A stretch of DNA of 64,000 nucleotides, from the NCBI GenBank assembly GCA_025617745.1, contig CM046863.1:4226160-4290159 (forward strand), given 5' to 3'. Below are positions 1-11,894 of this stretch, one piece after another. Under the pieces are notes generated by a model. It was not told where the DNA came from. It searched no databases and saw only the letters and a list, made by a program, of their open reading frames with translations. The number at the start of each line of letters is the position of its first letter. Position 1 is the stretch's first letter. This DNA comes from Heliocidaris erythrogramma (Eukaryota; Echinodermata; Echinoidea; Camarodonta; Echinometridae). A program made the translations under genes and the position numbers.

Positions 1-540
1 CCTTTAATTAATGTAGAATTATTATGTTATTCATGTATTATGCATTAATCTATACATTAAGTATGTTTGTTTAATCAAATACTTCATCCTTTGATTATTA
101 CTTGTTTACATGTTTGTTTATTTGTTTGTTTGCTATTATTTACTGCTGTGCATGTAGTCGCTATTAATGTAATCTGTAGATTATTTGATTAAATAAAGTT
201 TGTAAGATTGTTGGTACATGTATTATTGCATTCCGCAATACCCTAGTTATTGACATGGGAAAATTATTGTTATTGTCATTGACACATAATGATCTAAACG
301 ACCTCGTATAGGAGGTGCATTGGGATTAAAATGAAATTACGAGCCTTCGACGAACTTCGGAGACTCAAACAAATTAATGCTCTCAGTCGAAGACAATTTT
401 TTATGCATGAATATTCTTTAACTTACGTTTGTAAATAATAAATCATTTGTATATTCGACATACTTTCGTCTTCATTGTTTATGCTATGCGAATTTTCCAT
501 GACGATAAGATTGCAGAGAAAAAAGAAAGACATTAAAGGA
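1..540. other. Non-coding flank, nothing recognised
   Basis: AT-rich sequence with short GTTT runs near 110-135. No exon with matching splice signals, RNA gene or clear repeat boundary was seen. Confidence 0.4.
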
Positions 541-1069
541 AAAGTCTGGTACTAAGTTGATTTGAATAAAAGCTGAAAATGAGAACAACAAATTAGTGAA
601 AGTTCGAGCAAAATCCGATAAGAAATAAGAAAGTTATTATTTTCAAATTTGTAATCAATCGCACACAAAACTGGCAACTCCGTGAAGTATCTTGCGAAGC
701 TCCTCTCCCATTTGCCCTGTACCCAAAATTCCATAAATTTTTATTTTTTTAGTTTTTGATGAACGAATAAATTTGTTTCATACAGGTTTTGTGTGAACAT
801 ATATGAGCAATGATTATATTGAAGGTGCATGTATAATTGAATATTTTCTTAAGAGAAAATGAAATTAATGATTTTGGGGGGTATAGGGCAAATGGGAGAG
901 GAGGTCGCAAGATACATCACGGAGTTGCCAATTTGTGATTGATTGCTTACAACTTTAAACATTTATAAATTTCTTTTTTCTTATCGTATATTGCTCAAAT
1001 CTTCACTGATCTGTTTCTTTAATTTTTCTGCTTCTTTTAAATCCAACTTCTAATCAGGATGGACTTTCT
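541..1069. repeat. Foldback element with long inverted arms
   Basis: The left arm (about 541-731) and right arm (about 880-1069) are diverged inverted copies. The arms meet around the string GGGCAAATGGGAGAGG near 886-902 and its complement near 705-720. The outer ends AAAGTC and GACTTT also match. A related single-arm fragment appears at about 14680-14810. It has no coding capacity and looks like a non-autonomous foldback or MITE-type element. Confidence 0.6.
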
Positions 1070-1107
1070 CTTTAATACAGAAAAGAAGAAGTAAGACATC
1101 CCCTCCC

Positions 1108-1109
<2 letters not shown>

Positions 1110-1141
<32 letters not shown>

Positions 1142-1291
1142 ATCTCCTATCTCCTCCCCCCCCCCCCCCCCCCCTTTTGTCTCTTTTTCTGGGAGGCTCT
1201 TCCTTTCCCATGCCTCTATCTTCTTTCCTCTGTCTTATTTCTTTCTCTAATAATTCTCCTCCCCTACTCCCCCCCCCCCCGCCTCTTTCTT

Positions 1292-1327
<36 letters not shown>

Positions 1328-1345
1328 CCTCTCTCTCTCTCTATC
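1110..1345. repeat. (CT)n and poly-C simple sequence
   Basis: CT dinucleotide runs alternate with two homopolymer C tracts (near 1156-1174 and 1269-1280). Open frames here encode only Ser, Leu and Pro repeats and are artefacts. Confidence 0.85.
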
Positions 1346-1589
1346 TATCTATCTTTCTATGTGCCTTCTTCATTGTCTTTATTGGTCGTTCTATCTATAA
1401 GCTCACTATGCCCTTATTATCATTTGTTGTTTTTTTTTAATCGGAAACATGGTATGGTTATTACTTTTTTTGAGCGGAATTATTGATGAGAGACATACAC
1501 ATAGAACTGCGAAATGCGTTTGAGCCCTTAATGGTAGCCTGTTCCGATTAAATGTAAAATGAAGCTACAATCACCCATGCAATATAGGT

Positions 1590-1880
1590 ATTGAAGATTT
1601 ATGAGATTTGTAAGATTTGTCAGATTTATAAGATTTATAAGATAAAGGATGGGGGAAGTAATGTAGATGAAATACCTTGCTTCTAAGGGTGTCACTGCCA
1701 CGAGGTTCGAACCTATGACCTTTGGCACCCTGATAGACTTCAACCACTCCACAACTACTGACCTTTATATAAAACCCTCCCCGTACATACGTGTCGTCTC
1801 TCTCTGAAAGGGCGTTACCAGTACGTATACAGCAAGGTCCAGTGCTGAGTGTGACGGATACAAATATGTACCGTTTGACC
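1590..1880 (-). mobile_element. tRNA-derived SINE with short tandem-repeat tail
   Basis: Read on the minus strand it has a tRNA-like head with a perfect B-box core (GGTTCGAACC near 1707-1716) and an A-box-like GTGGAGTGGTTGAAG upstream of it. It ends in a degenerate tail of 9-10-bp ATAAATCTT-type units (about 1595-1645). The head lacks a full cloverleaf, so a SINE is preferred over a working tRNA. Confidence 0.6.
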
Positions 1881-2117
1881 AATAGACCTGTTTACTAAGT
1901 GATTCAAATCTATGGATGTTTCTTTCCTGGGGACCTAGTAACGAGGTATTCCATTAACCTGTTATTAATGAATGAACTACAATACTTGGAATCCAGTTTG
2001 CATACATTACTTGTTGCTATGTCTGACAAGCCTCTGGCAAGCTTTCAGGTTGTCAAGAACAACCTTTGTTTCAAAAGTATGCATAAAATTTGAATAACTT
2101 AGTAAACAGGTCTATTG
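1880..2117. mobile_element. MITE, TIR CAATAGACCTGTTTACTAAG
   Basis: Perfect 20-bp terminal inverted repeats bound a 238-bp element without coding capacity. Relatives lie at 33846-34084 and 59566-59787 and share the internal CTTGGAATCCAGTTTGCA-like segment and the AAGAACAACCTTTGTTT block. A more diverged relative may lie at about 26440-26660. Confidence 0.8.
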
Positions 2118-2528
2118 ACTAGTTATAGGGCGTAATTACCGTGATATACCAGTCATCTATTAAGGGGTAGTGTCAATAACATATACAATGACAAGGTCCC
2201 AATCTAAATATGACAGATAAAAATGGACCCATACTACTTCAAGTTGTCCAAGATTATATTAGAGGGGAATACCGTACCTACATGGAGGCACAGGGGTCTC
2301 CCCTCCCCCTCCACCCTCCCCAACTCTCCCCCTCCCTCTCCACATCATGTTTATCATGAATACAGGGTATTCCGAATGACGTCATAGCGAGCAATGAAAC
2401 TTTGAAATGAAGCCGTTATATAGAAATGAATGTACATTTATATTTTTGGATTAACAGACCATGGCCCTGGACCACAAAGGTTTGCAAGAAATCGCAAATT
2501 TGAAACAACCATTTTGATTGGTCCAGGA

Positions 2529-3036
2529 TCACCCTTTTACATCACCCAAAAGTCGCGGCCAGGCCGCGACTCAGCCACGGCCTGGCCGCGACTTTGGGTG
2601 ATGTAAAAGCAAAAGGGGCCAGGCCCGAGGCCAGGCCGCGGCCAGTTTTCGAACCAGCTCAGGAGGTAGTCTGAGCCCGGGCTGAGCCGCGGCTCGGCCA
2701 CGACCCGAGGTAGTGTAAAAGCAAACGGGGCCTGGCCGTGGCCGTTTATGCTAATGAGGTGCGTGCAACGTCACATTTTGAGCGATGACTTCATTCTTTC
2801 CCCGCACGCCCGACATAGTTTTATCATCGTCAATCATTTTATTCTTCGTTTGTTTACAAGTAGAGCGCCACAAACGGCGCATTCACGGAAGCGGGGCCAG
2901 GCTTGGCCGCGACCAAGCCGTGTAATGTAAAAGGGTGAATCGTTTGGGTGAGGCGAGTACCACCCACTGTGTTGGTTGGGGCCTGGCCGCGGCCGAGCCA
3001 CGGCCAGGCCTCGCGACTTTAGATGTAAAAGGGGTC
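2529..3036. repeat. GC-rich palindromic element
   Basis: A locally GC-rich block in AT-rich surroundings. It is built from repeated and inverted GGCCTGGCCGCGGCC-type motifs, with TTTTACATCACCC or its complement at several points. The ends read ACCCTTTTACATCA and GATGTAAAAGGGGTC, so they are inverted. No ORF in it looks genuine. It probably is a MITE or foldback element. Confidence 0.55.
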
Positions 3037-3088
3037 TTTGAGATTGATTGTAAATCTCTGTGTCATATATTCAGATTACAAGTACTTA

Positions 3089-3373
3089 AAGTGGCATTGA
3101 ACTGGTAAATATTGAACAGCGCCAATTAAGATTATAATTTGAAAATTAATTCCATTTTATTCTGAATTTTGACAAACAGCTAATTTGGATAAAAGGCACA
3201 TTTGATATTTCATAGTATTATTTTTGACTTTTCAAATGTGTAAGATTGCCTACAGGTACATTCTAAGCTTCTACAAACGAGAATGGGGCATGATTGGAAA
3301 ATGAGAGGCACAGACACTTTTCAAATACTGCTAAAAGATAGCACCATTGGGAAATTCAGTTTACTGTCACTTT
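3089..3373. mobile_element. MITE, TIR about TTAAAGTGACAGTAAA
   Basis: An inverted copy of the element at 39267-39574. Shared segments include the CCATTCT/GCATGATGGG block, the TTCTAAGCTTCTACAAAC block and the GACACTTTTCAAATC block. The ends are TAAAGTGGCATT and ACTGTCACTTTA. It is non-coding. Confidence 0.7.
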
Positions 3374-3713
3374 AAGACCTGCACATGGTATAGGATATGA
3401 CCTGTCGATATAGCAGGAAGTTCCCAAATGTTAATGATGTGCTATTCACCTTTGTAAGCACTGTGAATGATTAACAATATACCAAGTAAAATGTAGAATT
3501 ACTGATTAACCTTCGTGCATGCAACTCGGAATTTAATTACTCGTATATTTCTTGTCAGTTACATTCAGTATGTCTCTTGTGTCTTGCACTCATCATTGTG
3601 CGTGCACTTGGCACGTAAACAGTGTAATATTACAGGAAAGATAGCATTGCAAGAGCAAAGGGGAAAATGAACAAAATTGACATAATGGAGACCGCCGCCC
3701 GAACCCCCTCCCA

Positions 3714-3768
<55 letters not shown>

Positions 3769-3982
3769 TTAATTTTCCACCCTCTCTCTCTCGCTCTCTC
3801 TTCTCTCTGTCTCTGTCTCTCCCTCTCTTTCGTTCTCTCTCTGTTTCCTTCAGGTAAAATTCAAATCTGTCTGTGCCACTCCCCCAGGCTTTCTCTGTGT
3901 TTGTCACCTTTTCATATGTTTATTTCCATCTCACTCTGTTTTTATTTTCCCTTACCTCTTAATTTCTCCTCACCCCCCCCCC

Positions 3983-4014
<32 letters not shown>

Positions 4015-6900
4015 TTGTCGTTTTCTCTCTCTTTTATGGGTCTGGCGAAGAGAAGGATAAATAAATAATAAGAGGCATATAGAGTATGTCCCAAAAGAAA
4101 TTACAATCGACATTTGGGTATCGAATATGAACGATACTTCATCACTTGGATGTTCTTAACAACCACATAACATGTTTGTGCAAAATACAATTTTATGCCC
4201 TTATTGGCAAAAACAATAACAAGAACAAAAACGATGGTCACTATAAGATAAATGAAGCATTTCCATAACAATTACAGTAGACAAGAACAAGAAAGAAACT
4301 TCCTTTTCAAACTACATGTATTGAAAAGGAGTGTGGAATTGTTCATTGTGCTTTGTGAGTCTCCTTTCCGTCAAAATTGAATGGAAGAGAAATAGGAAAT
4401 ACATTATAATATTCTTTATTTCTTCATAACGACTGGACCAAATCGGGCGGGGTCTTCACTGACTGGTAAAGAACTAGTTACAATTTCAATTTTTCATAAT
4501 CCTGTTGTATGACTTTCTATTTTGCACTTTGATATATTTTGTAATCGATGCCCAAACGCTAATTGTATTTTTTTCTGGGACATACTGTATGATTATAGTT
4601 ATTTTTTTCTCAAAATAACGAAGGAGATTCATTTTAAGCGACCATTATCCCATCAACGCTATAACAACTCACCCCGATTTAGGAAATAAATTGCAATAGC
4701 ATTGAATATGGGCATTTTCACAAATAAAATCTACCTGTTTCAGGTTCTCAACAATAAGGTTGTGGTGTGCCGTCGGCCTTATACCCGGATTAAGAGCCAA
4801 ATCAGTTTCGAATCGTAGACAATCGCAGGACTGCTCTGACGTCACTACGACTCGGAGCCGACTGGCCTTTATTCCGACTAGAAGACTCGTATTAGGCCAT
4901 CATTTCGATTTTCCTATCGATAGCACTATTCAGAACCTCAATCCAAAATAATGTATGTGCTTTAAAAATGTTTATATCAAATGCTATTACATTTACTTCC
5001 GAAATATCGGATCGCAGACCGATCGTATATAGTGTGCGGCGGACTTAAGGAGATAGATGAACGAGAAAGTGAAAGAAGGGAAAGGGTGGGGGCAAGAAAA
5101 GAGAAAGAGGAAGCTGGGAATAAATAGGATGCGACAGAAACGGAGACAGGATGAAATTAAAGATATTATTTCTTTGTACATGACTTTTGTATGTGAAACA
5201 ATTTTGCAAATTTAATTTTGTTAACGCTATTGAAATTTGAGACACAGAGAACAGAGATCTATAACAATGATACTAGTAATAATGCTTTATTGGTACTCAA
5301 GCTAAAGTAGCAAATGCTTGTAATTGCCCCCCCCCCCCCCAAAAAAAAACAACAAACAAACAAACAAACAAACAAACAAACAAACAAACAAACAAACAAA
5401 CAAACAAACAAAACAAAACAAAAACAAAAACAAAAACAAGAAAAAAGATTCATATTTTATACAGAGATAAGAATATTTCGACATTTTCGCCTCTCCCTTG
5501 AAAATAATCTTTTGGATTACCATCTCCCAGTGGCGCACAAAGGATTTTTTTAAAGGGGGTGTTTATTACTCCAAAATTCTATGACAAGCCCCCCCCCCCC
5601 CCCCCAAAAAAAAAAAAAAACAAAACAAAACAAAACAACAACAACAACAACAACAACAAAAAAGTTATCAGCAATTTGAAAGGGGTGTTTAACATCGAAT
5701 AACACCAAATGGGGGTATTTGAACACCTAAAACACCCCCCCCCCCTTCTACAAAAGGGGGTTGTTTGAAGACCCAAAACACCCCCCGGTACGCGCATGCC
5801 CTTTCCCCCATGAAAGCAGCCCCCCCCCCCCCCCAAAAAAAAAAAAAAAAAAAAAAAAAAAAGAATAATGATGAGTTGACTCAAGTCAAGACAAGTAATC
5901 GTCGTCCCTGCCATGCAAAAGATCTATATCTATACAAATTCATGACGTACCGTATACGTAGGCCTAATTACGTAAATAGCTAATGATTTAGTGCGTTTAC
6001 ATTACCACACTTGGGTCGAAGGCTAAAGACACTTGAAAGTAACATAATTCTTGATCCGCTACTGAACTTGTACTTATTACTACAATGCTTAATTACCGGG
6101 GGTATACCCCCCCCCCCCCCCCCTCCCCACACACACGCGCACACACAAAAATGAAAAAGTGCAAAATAGATTAAGGTAATAATTTTCTTAGTACCACGGT
6201 TTTATACACTCTAAAAGCAATTTAGTCAAATAAAATTTAATCAGATTTGACTAGAATAACTATTCCTATGGACACCTTCACTGTTACAGTGAAATCTACT
6301 AGTTTCGGGTTTAAGTGAACAGAATCCTGGTCAAAATGACTAGAATATGATTAAGAAAATGTGACCAGGCGATTTGGTTAAAAAAATGACCACGTTTTTC
6401 TAAAGTAGGTTCTGCAATGGATTGGAATGTCAAGTTTCAATATCATCAAAACGCATTATTTAAACCGGTCGTTACCCTACATCTCAAAATAACATTTTCG
6501 AGCATTATTTCCAGGCCTCCGCACACACACAAAAATATATTTCAGGAGCCCCCATCCTCTCAGAAAATAAATTAGATATTCCGCTGAATGATTACCATGC
6601 ATAGGGGTGTATGATCGTTCAAATTTCAAGTGCATAATTTTTACAGATAAGATTGTGTTAATATCGGCCAAGAGGTAAGCCTAAGAACGTCACTTAGATA
6701 AGAATATTAATTATGACGTATTGGCTTCGTATATTTGTCATGGGGATTGTGTATTAAAAACACCGCTATAGAAACACCAGTCATTAGGTCTTTGAAGTCG
6801 ATGAAGGGTAGCTCAAAAGCAGAAGCTGCGAAAGGATTATTATAATATTTCTTAATAAGCTTCATTACTAAATTTAATATCTAGGTGGATTGAACGGTCT
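3374..6900. other. Intergenic stretch dominated by simple sequence
   Basis: It contains (CT)n/(CA)n at 3714-3768, CT-rich sequence to about 4040 with poly-C at 3974-3993, and the poly-C, poly-A and (AAAC)n cluster listed separately. Another poly-C followed by CACACGCG lies at 6109-6145. No exon of a recognisable gene was found. The 5-prime UTR of the CD225 gene may begin near the end of this stretch. Confidence 0.5.
5325..5862. repeat. Poly-C/poly-A junctions with (AAAC)n and (ACA)n arrays
   Basis: Three times within 540 bp a run of 14-17 C is followed directly by a run of A (about 5327-5349, 5589-5620, 5820-5862). The first two continue into (AAAC)n (5350-5420) and (ACA)n (5625-5660). The segment at 5680-5790 repeats GGGGTGTTT/AAACACCCCC motifs in both orientations. 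Confidence 0.8.
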
Positions 6901-6986
6901 ATTGTAACCTGCCAACTTGGATATATTTTTCATCAGATTTTTTTTTCTTTCTAAAAGCCTACGACTTGAAGCGAAAAGTGGACACA

Positions 6987-9519
6987 ATGGCCGGTAAGCT
7001 ATATAAGCAGATATAAGTTGTTTTTACTTCAGAGATATGAGCATTAATTGCGTTGATTTTATTATACCAGGCACGGTAATTGTTTGTTTAGGGCTTGTCT
7101 GGTAAACTAATTTTGTTATGCCTCTGTCCTATTATACAAATGTCCTTTTGTTCTTCCATGTTATTTACTAATGTTAATGCGTATTTTATTTGGTGGCAGC
7201 TCTTTATAAAACATTTTGTTCTTTCTTGCTGTCTCTATGTATAATATATTTACTCTATTTTTAATTGTATTTTTATCTTTGAGTGGAATAAATGACTAAA
7301 TGAAATGAAATGAAATGAAATAAGAAATGTGTATTGTTCAGCTACTTGTTTATGTCCGGTCTCTACCAGTAGCGTTTTCTATGTCGTTGACTTATAGAAA
7401 TATTAGTCGAAATACATTATCAGATTACACAAGTCATGCATCAGCATAACATTTATATTATATATTTTGTATCATGCTACCTGTTTTGTATTTCTTTATA
7501 CCTAGGTGATCATGTTTTAACAGCAAAAACTGCTTTCGAAAAATCAACTTAAGGCAATTTTAATAGTCTATCATCTTTACAAATGTGTGAACATGACAAG
7601 GGCGTATTACGTAATCCGGACATGATTTCTATGGCCAGTACAACAAGCTTTTGAAATTTTCCTTGAGTTAATGATTCGAAAGTAGTTGTTATCGTGTTCA
7701 GTGTTGTTGTTTTATTCGATTTTTAGATATGTTTATTGGTCTTACACAGCAAAGACAGTATAAGGGTTAAATTATATCAGTATGTAAGGATTTATTTTGT
7801 TTAATCGTTTTAACGTTGACTGTGCCATTGCAGCTATTTTGAACATACTCTACACATATCCAATAGAACATTATTTTATGTGCCACATATTAATAATTCT
7901 CTATGTCTATTTTTCATGTTTTTTCTCTGCTCTCCCAATCTCTTCTCCCCTCTCTCTCCCTTTCTCACCCCCCCCCCCCCCCTCTCTCTCTCTCTCTTTC
8001 TCTGAGATACAGAAAGCAAAGTCAGCCCCTATCCCTCCCCCAATGCGGCTTATAACAACGCGGCTTACAACACGGCGTACAACAACGCGGCCTATCCCAG
8101 CGGCCCTAGTGCCCCAATGGATGGGGGTGCACCCCCTGCATATGATGCCGGAAACGCTGCACCTGCACCCGTACTCGCGCCCGCACCCGTACCTGTAGTC
8201 CAAACGCAAACGGTTACTATGGGGGTAAGTATATTAATACTGTAGTAAGTATTACTATGTCCCTAGCTAAAGCACTAAAGATAATAATCTGTATATTTGA
8301 AATATTATATCAAAGACATAAGTCTACCCCACCCCCCCCCCCCCCCAAAAAAAAAAGGGGGGGGAGAAGAATTTTATTAGCACAATAGTGTAAACTAAAA
8401 AATAAATTTAAAAAAAAATTGTGGAAAACCTCCAATGTTTTCGATTTTTAATGCCTCTTTCTTGATATGGATATGAAAATGTAGTATTACATACGACCTT
8501 TTGTAATAACATTTTAGGTGAAACCGAAAGAGGTTAATGCTGGCATTATCTACATACTAAACACAGTTTAGCAAAGTTTTAAAAAGGAATGATCATAATG
8601 TCTTGGTTCTACTCTTTTCTCTTTGTAGGTACCTGTGACCACCCAGATCTATATAGACAAGCGCTCCCATGTCTCAGGCGTATATCTTATATAATGTCTT
8701 GGTTTTATTCTTTCTCTATAGGTACCGATGGTGAACACCCAGATCTACAGACAAGCCGTTCCCATGCCTCAGACATATATCTTACATAATATCTTGATTT
8801 TATTATTCTGTTGTCTTCTGTTCGGAATCATCGGCATTGTGAAAGGTTCCCAGGTGAGATTAATTCCAATGGTCCTAAGCGCCATCGCTCCTACATTCCA
8901 AATCATTTTCCCATAAATTCCTTTAAGAAAAAGTAGAATTATTTTTTGTTGAGTTAATAACTCATGCACCCCTGATCTTTTATAATTAGTATCTATTATG
9001 TCGTATCATGACATTTTTTGTTTTTGTTGCTGATTGTTGATATGAATTTGGAGTTATCCGTAGACATGGTAGAAAGGCCTATGCTTACTCCTCCTCTTCA
9101 TTACTCAGTCCTTTTAGTGAGGCTATAATTATTGTCCCTCCTAAATGTTTTTGGGTCGACATATTTTGCATGATATTCATTTATATGTAAATCATGTTTA
9201 TGTATCTATTTCTTATTGTTATACATTTCATATTATAACAAAGTGGAAATAAATAAAACTTGAAACTACATTGGATCATTTTTACATCAAAGTAATCATC
9301 ATTCTGTCAATTATTCCATTTTTTTAACTATTGATACCATCACTGTATTGATTGAATTTTTCTCTCAATTTAAGCACCACCCCCCCCCCCCCATCACCCC
9401 CCACCCCTCTCTCTCTCTTTCTCCCCTCCCTCTCCGACTCTCCCGTTCCCCTTTTTCTTCTTACCTCATTTCTACCCGTATATTTATATCCGCCATCCCT
9501 TTCTCTTCTTTCTCTCTCC

Positions 9520-9550
<31 letters not shown>

Positions 9551-9901
9551 AATATAATTTATTTCTCACTCTTCTCTATGCCCCCCTCTCTCTCTCTATT
9601 TCTCTCACACACGCACACGCTTCGCCTCTCTTTCCCTATTTCTGTCTGCCCCTCTCTCTCTCTCTCTCTCTCTCAACTTCCATCCCCTTTCCTTCCTTCT
9701 GTCCATCCCTTCCCTTTCTAAATAATTTCTCAACCATTCTCTTTTATTCTCCAGGTGGATAGTCTGTACATCCGGGGGAACTACGCTGCCGCTGAGCAGG
9801 CGTCACTCTCAGCCAGGAAGTGGTATATATGGGGTCTCGCTTTTGGGTGTGTCTTATACGTGACTTTTTTCGTTTTATTCATGTGTCTTCTGTTCATCTA
9901 A
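6987..9901 (+). CDS. CD225/dispanin-family two-helix membrane protein
   Basis: Genomic span including introns. Coding exons are 6987-6993, 8013-8224, 8722-8853 and 9755-9901. All have GT-AG introns and compatible phases, giving 165 residues. The start ACAATGGCC has a good Kozak context. The N-terminus (about 1-75) is rich in Ala, Tyr, Asn and Pro, with NNAAY-type repeats near 13-30. The CD225 domain follows: a first hydrophobic helix with CCLLFGIIGIV (double Cys, a probable palmitoylation site), the loop signature DSLYIRGNYAAAEQAS, a basic ARKW and a second hydrophobic helix ending at the stop. The family includes IFITM, PRRT and SynDIG proteins, which associate with membranes and shape membrane fusion or trafficking. 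The sequence does not show which subgroup this is. A damaged copy of exon 3 lies just upstream of the good one. Intron 1 carries a LINE-like 3-prime tail near 7260-7321. Confidence 0.9.
7120..7321 (+). mobile_element. LINE 3-prime end relic with (GAAAT)n tail
   Basis: The sequence has the typical end of a CR1-like element: TTTGAGTGGAATAAATGAC followed by short ATGAA-type tandem units. It lies in intron 1 of the CD225 gene. No reverse-transcriptase coding remains. Confidence 0.45.
8331..8365. repeat. Poly-C, poly-A, poly-G run
   Basis: A C tract directly followed by A and then G runs, in CD225 intron 2. It is another example of the C-to-A homopolymer junction seen elsewhere in the window. Confidence 0.8.
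8595..8694 (+). pseudogene. Degenerate tandem copy of CD225 exon 3
   Basis: About 95 bp that duplicate the acceptor region and first half of the real exon starting at 8722. The copy keeps a 3-prime splice site (TTTGTAG at 8622-8628), starts with GTACC and holds ACCCAGATCTA, CCCATG and TATATCTTA in the same order. In the reading phase set by exon 2 it runs 21 codons to a TAA (8692-8694). Use of this acceptor would truncate the protein before the first membrane helix. Confidence 0.75.
8960..9262 (+). repeat. CD225 intron 3, LINE-like 3-prime tail
   Basis: AT-rich intron sequence ending in AAAGTGGAAATAAATAAAAC, which resembles the terminal segment of the CR1-like relics at 7290 and 32870. No coding sequence is visible. 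Confidence 0.3.
9380..9752. repeat. CT-rich tract feeding the exon 4 acceptor
   Basis: About 370 bp of almost pure pyrimidine on the + strand (poly-C, then (CT)n) end at the CCAG acceptor of CD225 exon 4 (exon starts at 9755). Apparent ORFs here are low-complexity artefacts. Confidence 0.85.
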
Positions 9902-11560
9902 ACATGAAAAAACAACATAAAAAGAGAGATTTTATTACTCAAGGATCATAGGCTTTGTAAGTGCATTCCTGGACCCGTCGGCTACGTTGGGATTGTGGTA
10001 TAACAGTTAACACACACTTTCCATGTAGCGTGAGATAACACTGTCACACACAAAAAACTAGAATGTTATAGTAAATATGGGACAAAGGGGCGAAAGTTTT
10101 TTAAAGATTGCTGGGTTGTATCTTGACTTACAGTTTAGTGCTGAAATTATCTTCATTTTGAAAAACGCTGTTCGCCATTTCAAGCGTTAATTTAACATTG
10201 TGCACTTTCTGAAATACATATTCATTATGACTTGCTGACATGTGCATTAATTCTGTTTTTAATTGATAAGAGAGTGGGATTAGAAAGGTTTAACATTAAA
10301 TCAGCCACAAATTGCAGTGCGATAGCTGCATGTCGTATGCTACAGTGCATAAACGTATATAGACAAACATACGCAAAACGCTATACATATACCTGCTGTA
10401 GATTTCCGACTTTCTTGAGGAGCATCCCCTCATAATATTATCCAGCTCGTCTTCTTCAGTTGTGTCTATACCTAGTCCGTCTATACTATTCAACCGGTCT
10501 ATCATGTTGTCTACCCTCTACAAAGCTACGTCTAAAACATAAACGTATACTTTATAAAAATGTTGAGAAAACTTTGTGAGAATAGACGAAAAAGAAAATG
10601 AAAAACAGTAAGTCCATTACCGTCTTTTTTACCGACATTAAAAGCATGGTATATTCGATATTCCAGGTGAAATGTATAGGCCCATATATTATGTTTTAAC
10701 TTACTGATCGAGTGCGAGATATGACAAATACATTGTACTATACATATTTGTATATATGTAAGGTTCCATAGAATACTTGTACAGTATAAGTTTTAAACTT
10801 ATTTTCCCCCATCGTATAAGGTGGATGATGCCTATAAAATACACTTGAAGTGTAGATAGTTATATTAAACTCTATATTGGTTTAAAAGTTTGTTAAATGC
10901 TTAAAGAATGGATTTTAAAAAATTGATAATATTGTGTGTAAATAGGTGATAGCTGTAAATTTGAATATTGCTATTTTTCACTAATTTGTTACACAACTAC
11001 CGTTCTTTAAAATTAAGCAGAAATTCAATTATTCGATTCAATAAAGTATTACAGTTATAATTATGTTTTGCATAAACATTTAAACATTGTAAATGATGAC
11101 TATTGATACTTTTTGAAGTCTGAATATACAGAGTTCTTGGGGAAGTAGCCATAATTATATCCTGTACTCAAATTAAGTTGAGATGAATATTCCAAATGGT
11201 TTGACAAAATGTGATAAGTCACGTTATGCCCTTTGGCCCAATATGAAAACGTCTGCGATACCACGGTAGATTATTAATAATAGGCATGTAAAATTACTAA
11301 TTAACCAATCTGTTTAGATATTGTGTTTACATAATGTTTCGAAGTTCGGTTATTTTATCATGTTTATTTTTAGAGTGAATTTTAATATTTTATTATATTG
11401 GAAAAATGATACAGAATAACGCAGGCAATTTATATACATTTTGTTTTCATGTTTTGTATTGTTATTGGATAAATAAAGTTCAAGCAGGCAATTTGTAGTG
11501 GAAATTATAATGGAGATATTTTAGTAAAGAAGTAAATAGTTAAATAATTTCTTGGTACTA
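9902..11560. other. Region downstream of the CD225 stop codon
   Basis: AT-rich, with no recognisable exon. AATAAA-type signals near 11040 (CAATAAAG) and 11470 (AAATAAAG) could end the CD225 transcript; which one is used cannot be told. The latter also resembles a LINE tail. Confidence 0.4.
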
Positions 11561-11563
11561 CAA

Positions 11564-11808
11564 AATTTCAATGTGGCACGAAAAAGAGACATGATAACGA
11601 AATTTTCGACCTGCACTCATCAGGTTATCACGCAGGTATATAACAAATTACTTGAAATCAACTATATTATACTCGGTAAACCCGGACGCAACCTAGACGC
11701 CGTAATTTCAGAACAATCGCAAAGCTTGGACGAACTCCTGCGTGATAACCTGATGAGTGCAGGTCGAAAAGCTTCCTTATCATGTCTCTTTTTCGTGCCA
11801 TATTGAAA
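11564..11808. mobile_element. MITE with long inverted repeats
   Basis: The ends match as inverted repeats over some 70 bp: CAATGTGGCACGAAAAAGAG at the left and its counterpart CTCTTTTTCGTGCCATATTG at the right. The segment CCTGCACTCATCAGGTTATC is also inverted. There is no coding capacity; the open frames in it are palindrome shadows. Confidence 0.75.
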
Positions 11809-11894
11809 TAAATAGTTACAATATGTTTACAACAAAAATTATATTTACATTTTTTACTTCGGGATGTACATGAATGACACAGCATTAAGTACTG

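Noticed and set aside
3667-4068. 133-codon frame with Ser-Leu and Thr-His repeats
   Set aside because: It is a translation of (CT)n, (CA)n and poly-C.
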